DNA of 64,000 bases from Aquanectria penicillioides (lineage: Eukaryota; Ascomycota; Sordariomycetes; Hypocreales; Nectriaceae), in contig PYIU01000002.1 in NCBI GenBank assembly GCA_003415625.1, positions 62,001-126,000 on the forward strand. The letters run 5' to 3'. The notes beneath the pieces are model-generated. The model was given only the letters and a program-made list of their open reading frames with translations, made no database searches and was not told where the DNA came from. A program made the translations under genes and the position numbers. Below, in pieces: positions 57,219-64,000 of this stretch (its first letter is position 1; each line of letters opens with the position of its first letter).

Positions 57219-59283
57219 TGTGTTTTGCTGAAAGGCAGAACAAAACGCCCACTCACTGGCGGCTGTATGTGTGCGTGTGTGTGAGGCAAATGGGCAAGAT
57301 TTTGGGTGCGACAAGGACGAAATTTCAGACGAAAAACTCCAATTCTACGAACCAGGCGTTCCAACCTCCTTGTATATCCCACGCACCGCTGTCTAGGTAC
57401 TGTACATGGGGTAATGGTACACCCAATAGCTTCCCACGCGCTCGTCGCTCGTCGTGTGCCATGAGATGCAAGTCCAGCATTTCACAGCAGCATAGACCCA
57501 CCAAACCCATTAGCTCTTTGGGGGCGGAAATTTTGAGCCTTTTAATTACGAGATTAGTCTGCAGTGTCACCCAATTCTAACACTGTGAGATGACAGAAAT
57601 AAACTCGGGATGGCTATGGAGGGGCGATGCATTGCACTTTCGCACCAAGGCGTTGCTGTGGTTCGATGGTCCTCAAATGCGGGGAGGCGTACGGTTCTAT
57701 GCATGGTAATCAGCAACCATTTCATGAAAGCCGGGGTTTGACGATTCGTCGGCGTGTATGCTGGAGCCACTGCGTCAACATGTCAAGATGCAGAGTGTTT
57801 CCTCAAGTACCCTCTCCCTGGTCCATCACCCAGCCATAATCTATTAGAACAGGGTTGGGCTGATATTTGAAATGGTTTGGAATACATGAAAGGTTCAGCG
57901 AGGTAAGAGTAGAGAGCAAAGGCCAAGAGTCGAGGTAGGTGGCCGGAGGTTGCCGACGATGCTCTCGCCCGTCATGGTCCTAGAGCCTGACCAAGTCGTT
58001 CTAATATTTGCCAGTTAGATATGGCTAGGGTCTACAGCACTAGCCATGGTCTATGCCTCGCTATTCAAGATAAGGGTTGCAAGCAAGAAATATCGGCGTC
58101 TGTACGGTACTTAGCGTTGAAATAATGTGAGTCGAGTGACTAGCAAGGGTGGGATTGGATGTACTTTATGCAGCTTGGCAGGTTACCTACTCCTATGTAA
58201 AGCTGGAATGCAAAGCGCATATTTTCGACATCTATAACAATAGTAGAGTAATGAAATTGACAAAAATTCAGCATATTGTTCAATGGCGGGCTCGGCACAT
58301 TCATCAACAATTTGCAACTTGTTGTGCGTCTGAATCTTTGATTGAAAACTCTGGGGAGATAAAAATACTTCTTTCCACAGAGAAATACCAATTGGAAAAT
58401 GCAACCCCCGTCTGCCCTCATTCAATCCTGTGGCGTCCAGCTGGCATTCCCTGAAGCGCCATCTTCCTGGGCCTGCAGCGATACACGCAAACCGTATTGG
58501 TTGAAAACGCCATGGCACCACCCACAACGTACAGCCGCAGCGGCTTGAAGTGATTGGCTTCGATAGTAAGGTTAATTCACCTTGTTTGTGGTGGCGGTGA
58601 TAGACCTTGTTACCTTGGCATGCGGGGCAACGCAACGGGGGCCAAAAATATTGCTGTTATCTCTACCGCTTGGTTGGTTGCCTTGTTTCTCCCATTTGAC
58701 CGATGTCTTTTTGGGTACCACAGGCTAAGGGTTGGATAAAATTGGGCGTAGGATGGGGAATATGTGAAGATATCTGCAGATTTGACCATGTCTTAAAGTT
58801 AGTTCAATGGGGACAAAATGCCATGGTTGGAACGGTGCACGAGACACGCAACTCTCCTAGAAACATGAAGCTCCAGCCCCAACGAGAAATGCATATGTAG
58901 TGAAAATGATGTCAAGGAGACAAATAAACTACGAACAATGGGAAGAATAGCAAAAGAACCCAAATGATCGGTCGAAAACATACTATTGGCCCGATCAAGC
59001 GGAACCATCCAAACTGAAAAATGAAAATAGCCGAAGAATGCGTATTGGCTATGCTTGGTTGGGATGGCTTCGACGTTATAACTCCGTCTCTACCGATCAT
59101 TACTATGATGACTAACGGGTGCATTCGCCCTTTACCATTTATACCCGACTTATTATCTTTCCTATATTCCCGTGTGCTTCTATTTGCAAACTCCCAAGAA
59201 ACCAGTTGTCGATTAGATTTTCTTATCGGACTGACTTGCAAAGTGGATTCTACTATCTTGGCCTAACGCGTGAAGCAAACGAT
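57219..59283. other. 2-kb intergenic region
   Basis: Short overlapping ORFs on both strands only; no domain, repeat or RNA gene recognised. A CA/TG-rich run (57260-57285) lies in the 5' flank of the membrane-protein gene. Confidence 0.5.
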
Positions 59284-59892
59284 TTACGCGTCATTCATTT
59301 GATATTTCCCACCTTCACTGCTGCCTCCGTTCTTGAAGCGACGAAATTCACTCCAGCATACAACGGCTGTCCAGAAACATACAATGCTTGAATGGACCAT
59401 CGAGTCAGTTTCTTTCCACCACGACGAATAATGGGATACGCACGTCATTAGAAAGGCCATCAAGGCAATCAGCCAGCCAAAGACACAGCTGATGCCAACA
59501 CAAACCATGGATATTCCCCAAAAGGTGAGAATAATAACCATGAACCAGAACACAACCTCAAGACTGTTTAGGATTGCGTATGCTCGAAGACTTGACCACC
59601 TTTGGAAGCGAGACACATGTTCAGTCACGAGCTGATACGCGATGACGATCAACGTTTTACCACCCTGCGCAGCATTAGCCCGACGGACCAAACGTTTGGT
59701 CATGCAGCAACATGCTGATAAACTAACCATGCTCATACCAACCATATCCAACCGGTTCATCGGGATGTAGCTCGGCTTTGTGATGATTTTTGCAATTGCC
59801 AGGGCAAAAATCCCAATGACCATGACAATTTGAAGTATGTGGACCTTGGTCTTGTACGCGGGGTTGAAATAAGGACCGTTGAAGAAACCCAT
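59284..59892 (-). CDS. MARVEL-like four-TM protein
   Basis: The start MGFFNGPYFNPAYKTKVHIL at 59892 is typical of a fungal MARVEL family; the open frame upstream adds a basic leader. Two introns are hidden because both are multiples of three without stops: 59665-59727 (63 nt, GTTAGT to GCGCAG) and 59387-59443 (57 nt, GTGCGT to TTCAAG). Removing them gives 162 residues, reads MVGMSMGGKTLIVIAYQLVT and LIALMAFLMTIVCFWTAVVC, and spares two polar insertions that would break helices 2 and 4. Four TM helices result; TEHVSRFQRWSSLRAYAILN is the conserved loop and helix. Plasma-membrane or vesicle protein without known enzymatic role. It is divergent from the RTA1 gene. Confidence 0.82.
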   Translation of the reverse strand: MGFFNGPYFNPAYKTKVHILQIVMVIGIFALAIAKIITKPSYIPMNRLDMVGMSMVSLSACCCMTKRLVRRANAAQGGKTLIVIAYQLVTEHVSRFQRWSSLRAYAILNSLEVVFWFMVIILTFWGISMVCVGISCVFGWLIALMAFLMTCVSHYSSWWKETDSMVHSSIVCFWTAVVCWSEFRRFKNGGSSEGGKYQMNDA

Positions 59893-60667
59893 TTTGGATT
59901 TTTGATGGAACGTTGCAGGTAAATTCCGTTGCGAGAACGAGTTCTTGGGCTGGTGATTATGTGGTTTATTGTGATTATTTCTGGTCTGGAACACCTTGTT
60001 GAGCAGACGAAGGGCTTTATAACCTCGAGAGCTGGCATTGTCAGGGGCGGATTATTTTCAACGACACCTACACTTTGGGTGCCTCTAGCTTGGCGTAATT
60101 TATTCTACGACTGCCAAGGTTTTATTTTTGTCTGAATGCATTGAATCGCCTGGGAATTAGGTCCGTGAAGGGGCGTATTGCGGTTTGAGGATCCCAACGT
60201 AGCTCTTTGTTGATCTCGTATTCCGTTTGTGGCTAGACTGAGACCATACGTGTATAGCCAACAAGCGAAAATTATGTCCGTGACAGAGGCTCGTATCACG
60301 GAATTATCCGTTGCAAATGTCATGTCTACGACACTATGGGCTTGTTACTGGCCACAGCTCAGCCTAGACTTGGGTTAGGCTCGAGAAAAACTGATGCAGG
60401 AGCGACGGAGACCCCGCTTAAAAACGACGACTGATACGTCGTGACGAGGCCGAGTCGTGATACACGTATGGTGGTGATCACCTCCCAACATGGGAATACG
60501 AGCCTGTTCGCTCCCAAGGCGACGCGGTTATATACGGAGTCGCGCATCCCCAGGGGTTTCGAAAATGATTTCCTCGCATCTCTCCTTGTTCCGTCACCTC
60601 GCTGACATTGCGGTGTTTTTTTCCTCGTCTTCCTTCCGGCCCCCAACTCGCAGCGACATCAATCAAG
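59893..60667. other. Shared divergent promoter region
   Basis: 775 bp between the MARVEL-like gene (minus) and the RTA1-like gene (plus). No supported ORF. Confidence 0.5.
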
Positions 60668-61594
60668 ATGCCCACACTTGAGACATACAATGGCTACCCC
60701 CTTTGGCGATACATCCCGTCCTTACCAGCCGCCATCGTCTTCAGTTTGGTGTACGGGATACTGACGATGGCGCACTGCTGGTTTCTTTTCCGCCACAGGA
60801 TGTGGTTTTGCATCCCGTTTGTCGTGGGAGGACTGTGTGAGTTCCAAGTCTCCTGTTAGCTAAATCCAAGTTTTCGTGCGCGACTAACCTCGTTTCCCAC
60901 TGCAGTTGAGATCATCGGTTATGCCGGCCGAGCAGCAGCGTACAACTCGACCGGTACCCTCATCCCATACATCCTACAATCCATCTTCCTCCTCATTGCG
61001 CCGATTCTCTTTGCCGCCTCTCTCTACATGACACTCAGTCGTGTCATCCGCGCTGTCCATGGAGAGGCCTTCTCAATGATTCGACCACGATGGCTCACCC
61101 GCATATTTGTGTTTGGGGACGTGTTCAGCTTCCTTATTCAGTCCAGCGGCGCAGGCCTCCGTGTGCGTGCTGGCTCCGGCAGCAGCAACTCCAACCCCAA
61201 CTTGGGATCCAACATCATTGTCGGCGGACTCATCTTCCAGATTGTCATCTTTGCTCTTTATCTCATCACAGCCGTGCGCTTCCATTCCAAGTTCAAGCAA
61301 GCCGAAGCGTCGCACCATGCGGATATCCCGTGGGTTGGAAGCCTGGTTATGATTTACTCCACATCGGCATTCATCATGATCCGAAACATCTACCGAGTCG
61401 TCGAATACGGCATGGGAAGCGATGGGTATCTGCTAGGCCATGAGTGGCCGGTCTACGTCTTTGATGCATCGCTGATGACCATTACTATGGTTTTGTTCCT
61501 GTGGCGCTACCCGAGCCAGCTGAAGACGATTACCAAGAGCGAGTCTCACGAACTGCAACCAAGTTCCGAGGGCGATAGCAACCAGGCGGCTTAA
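60668..61594 (+). CDS. RTA1-family lipid-translocating/resistance membrane protein
   Basis: Exons 60668-60836 and 60906-61594 (69-nt intron, GTGAGT to CACTGCAG) give 285 residues with seven hydrophobic helices. The join restores the family start WYRY-like pattern (YPLWRYIPSLPAAIVFSLVY ... GLFEIIGYAGRAAAYNS). Further signatures are PYILQSIFLLIAPILFAASL, YMTLSRVIRAV, RIFVFGDVFSFLIQSSGAGL and the late YRVVEYGMGSDGYL followed by HEWPVYVFDASL. RTA1 relatives in yeast (RSB1, RTA1, RTM1) act at the plasma membrane and affect sphingoid-base release or drug resistance. The substrate here is unknown. The intact ORF ends in a soluble tail ELQPSSEGDSNQAA. Confidence 0.94.
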
Positions 61595-62497
61595 TTTTTG
61601 AGAGCAACTTTCACCTGAGTGATGCGGTGGACGCGGTCGGCGCAGCAACCGGCTTGACTTGGTGGCTTAGCTTTCTTGGGTGGCAGCGTTTGTGTACATG
61701 GCGAGAACTTTGGTTCCTGAAACTTATTGCTTCGGCTATTTTGATTCCCTCTAGTAGAGTTGAGGCACTAAACTGGGGGCTGCACATAGAATCTTTGAAG
61801 GTCTTTAGGTAGTTTTGCAAGTAAAAGAAATCTTAATCTGACACGACAAACAACATCGGTAAATGCATGTTTTCGACAAGTATTATCGAGACGCAATCTA
61901 ATTCGTGGGAAGCTTGGAGATGTTAAGCTTAACTAGTCATCCCATATTTGACCGAGAATAATGTACAACGAGGTGTAGCTAGGATATCTAATCGAGTCTC
62001 GGCGATCTGGCACGCCCCACTGCCGGAGGCTTGGGTGCATGTTTCGGTTTCGGTTTCGGTGCCGGTATGACTGGGGGATTCGCGCTAAATGTCAAAGCGG
62101 TTACAAATGAGCTGAGCTGAGCTGCGTAAGAGGAACAAAAGGACCGACTCTGTTCCGCGGAACAGAAGCGCCCCTAATGATACGAGTCTGAGCACTCGTC
62201 TCGCGAGCGACGTGCGAGCGACGTGGGGCTCTCGGAATACGAAGGACGCCACCCACCAATATGCGAAAGTATAATCCGAGCGTCGCCTTTCAAGGCTGAC
62301 ATTGCCATACCCGCAAATGCTTGTTTTCAAGTGCCGCCTGACAGGGCGGAGGAAATCTTCAGATCCTCCCTGCTAGACTAGACTCATTAATACCTTGGCC
62401 CCTCGGCTTGACATTCCCTGCCTCTTATATTCCCAAGGTCGCTCGCTGACTGCATCCAACAGAGAAGATTCGACCGATTCTCTCATCCAAAACCAAT
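61595..62497. other. Intergenic with short repeats and a palindrome
   Basis: 0.9 kb upstream of the GT28 gene. Holds three TTTCGG units (62042-62059), GAGCT repeats near 62108-62123, a tandem GCGAGCGACGT pair (62203-62213, 62214-62224) and the palindrome listed separately. Confidence 0.7.
62149..62166. promoter_or_regulatory. 18-bp perfect palindrome containing TCCGCGGA
   Basis: TCTGTTCCGCGGAACAGA, about 330 bp before the GT28 start. The core CCGCGG is a paired half-site of Zn2Cys6 regulators, and TCCGCGGA equals the pleiotropic drug-resistance element of yeast Pdr1/Pdr3. The match is exact; function in this fungus is inference. Confidence 0.5.
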
Positions 62498-64000
62498 ATG
62501 GCGGGCCACCCACGGCCTCTTTCTACTCTTGACAACACCCCAGAGGTCCCGCCCTCATATGACGATGCACTTCAATCGGGCTTCCTCCAGGGAGCCACGG
62601 GAGTCACGGGTTAGTACAATCCACCTTAACTCGGCATTTCTAACCCAGCAACAGATGACGGCCGTGTCAACCTCGATGCTGACTCCAGGTTCTTCCGAAC
62701 ATTGTCCCGCTTCGTTCCCGATTCCAAAGACACACCACTTCCGGCCGAGAACCTGGACGAGGCCAGCTCCTCCCTGGCTGAGGAACCACCAAGTTACTGT
62801 GACACCGAGTCGGCTTTTCACAGCGTCAAATCCGGACATTGGAACATCCGGCTCAACATTGTGATACAGATTGTAGGCAGCCGAGGCGATGTACAGCCCT
62901 TTGTTGCGCTGGGGACTGAACTACAGAGATGGGGCCACAGAGTGCGGCTGGCAACGCACGATGTATTTGAGCAGTTCGTGACGGAATCGGGTCTGGAGTT
63001 CTTTCCCATCGGTGGCGATCCCTCTGAGTTGATGGCGTACATGGTAAAGAACCCTGGCTTGATTCCGAACATCGGATCCGTTCGCCTCAAGGAGATTCAG
63101 AAGAAGAGGCAGATGGTGTCGACAATGCTCGACGGCTGCTGGCGCTCGTGTATTGACCCAGACCCGAGGACCAAAAAGCCCTTTGTGGCAAACGCCATCA
63201 TTGCGAACCCCCGAGCTTTGCCCATGTCCACTGTTCTCAGGCCCTTGGTATTCCCCTCCACCTCATCTTCACAATGCCATGGTCCACGACCAAGGCGTTT
63301 CCTCACCCGCTGGCAAACATCACCGCAGAGAGTCAGTCCTTGAGGAACCAACAGGTCTCAAACTTTGTCTCTTACTCGATGGTGGAGTGGATGACTTGGC
63401 AGGGGTAATATTTCCACTTGTTCCTTGGGCTTTTTGGACTCTCTTTCATTACTGACTAATCGGTAGACTCGGCGACGTCATTAATGACTGGCGAAAGACT
63501 CTCGACCTGGAACCAGTGCCATTATCAGAAGGCCCAGCACTAGTAGAGACATTGAGAATTCCATTCACATATTGTTGGTCGCCTTCACTCCTGGCCAAGC
63601 CAAATGACTGGGATAATCATATAGGTATGTAAAACTAGCAACAATGAAACTGCCAAAAGCTGATAGCCACAGACATTTGCGGATTCATCTTTCGCGATCC
63701 CCCAGACTATTCTCCTCCTCCAGATTTGGCAGCATTCCTAGAGGCTGGTCCAGCGCCCGTGTACATTGGTTTTGGGAGCATTGTAATTGATAGCCCGCAA
63801 AAGATGACCGATGTTATCCTGGACGCCGTGAAGTGTACAGGCGTGCGCGCCATCATCTCCAGAGGCTGGAGTAGTCTAGGAGAGGAGATGGCTGGGGACG
63901 GTATTTTTTACATTGATGATTGCCCACATGAATGGCTCTTCCAACACGTCAAGGCAGTTGTGCATCATGGAGGAGCCGGGACAACTGCTTGCGGCCTCAG
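62498..64000 (+). CDS. GT28 sterol/lipid UDP-glucosyltransferase-like protein (3' partial)
   Basis: GT-B glycosyltransferase related to fungal sterol 3-beta-glucosyltransferases; it would transfer a sugar from a UDP donor to a lipid. Exons 62498-62609, 62655-63414, 63467-63624 and 63673 to the window end. The N-terminal region has two PPxY motifs ([16 protein letters not shown]). The N-domain begins [20 protein letters not shown]; the donor-binding half reads [42 protein letters not shown] and [12 protein letters not shown] at the edge. One flaw: the C-run at 63208-63212 has five Cs where six are needed to continue [20 protein letters not shown]. This is either a sequencing/assembly error or a real frameshift. 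Everything after it is clean in the shifted frame. Paralogue of the relic at 30935. Confidence 0.9.

Noticed and set aside
1..64000. Secondary-metabolite gene cluster
   Set aside because: No polyketide synthase, peptide synthetase, terpene synthase or prenyltransferase core enzyme is present; scattered oxidoreductases alone do not make a cluster.

Overview
This window is nuclear DNA of a filamentous ascomycete (Pezizomycotina). The genes are broken by 45-90 nt GT-AG introns with CTAAC/CTGAC-like branch points. The families are typical of that group: AA9 monooxygenase, pectin lyase, Zn2Cys6 regulators, RTA1, CAF120 and a peroxisomal acyl-CoA oxidase. An AT-soaked retrotransposon carries a repeat-induced point mutation (RIP) signature. 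I cannot name genus or species. I found no rRNA, tRNA or CRISPR. Coordinates and splice sites were read by eye.

Layout. 0-5.7 kb: a 5'-truncated GMC oxidoreductase, then two decayed genes (an SDR and a Zn2Cys6 regulator). 5.7-9.2 kb: gene-free, with one perfect GC-rich hairpin. 9.2-17.8 kb: secreted pectin lyase, an old-yellow-enzyme-type flavin reductase, an unknown four-helix membrane protein, a 93-bp solo-LTR-like insertion and a membrane-anchored SDR. 19.4-23.1 kb: N-terminal half of a dead pyruvate decarboxylase, a single-pass membrane protein and an AA9 LPMO. 24.9-33.5 kb: a GNAT relic, an F-box gene with one nonsense codon, a 762-bp Mutator-like element, a four-TM protein and a dead family-28 glucosyltransferase.

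34.0-41.2 kb is the most striking part. A complete 5,893-bp Ty1/copia element (34210-40102; 259-bp LTRs, 5-bp target duplication GATGT) sits inside the zinc-cluster exon of a Zn2Cys6 regulator. It splits the DNA-binding motif between its fifth and sixth metal-ligand positions. The element is so RIP-mutated that nearly every surviving CpA is in GCA and nearly every surviving TpG is in TGC. A second, less mutated insertion appears nested in its reverse transcriptase.

42.1-54.4 kb is mostly intact: a CAF120-like PH protein, a fungal transcription factor overlapping tail-to-tail with an NAD(P)-dependent epimerase/reductase, an acyl-CoA oxidase ending in SKL with two CCGAGG promoter hexamers (fatty-acid regulator type), and an arylsulfotransferase-like membrane protein. 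56.4-64 kb: a single-pass membrane protein, a MARVEL-like protein, an RTA1 transporter and a second GT28 gene that runs off the end. This GT28 is the paralogue of the relic at 31-33.5 kb and shares its intron positions.

The genes do not form one obvious pathway. The window reads as an accessory region: plant-wall and lipid enzymes, many single-family paralogues, and an unusually high share of relics (at least seven) around transposons. Many of the nonsense codons fit C:G to T:A change.
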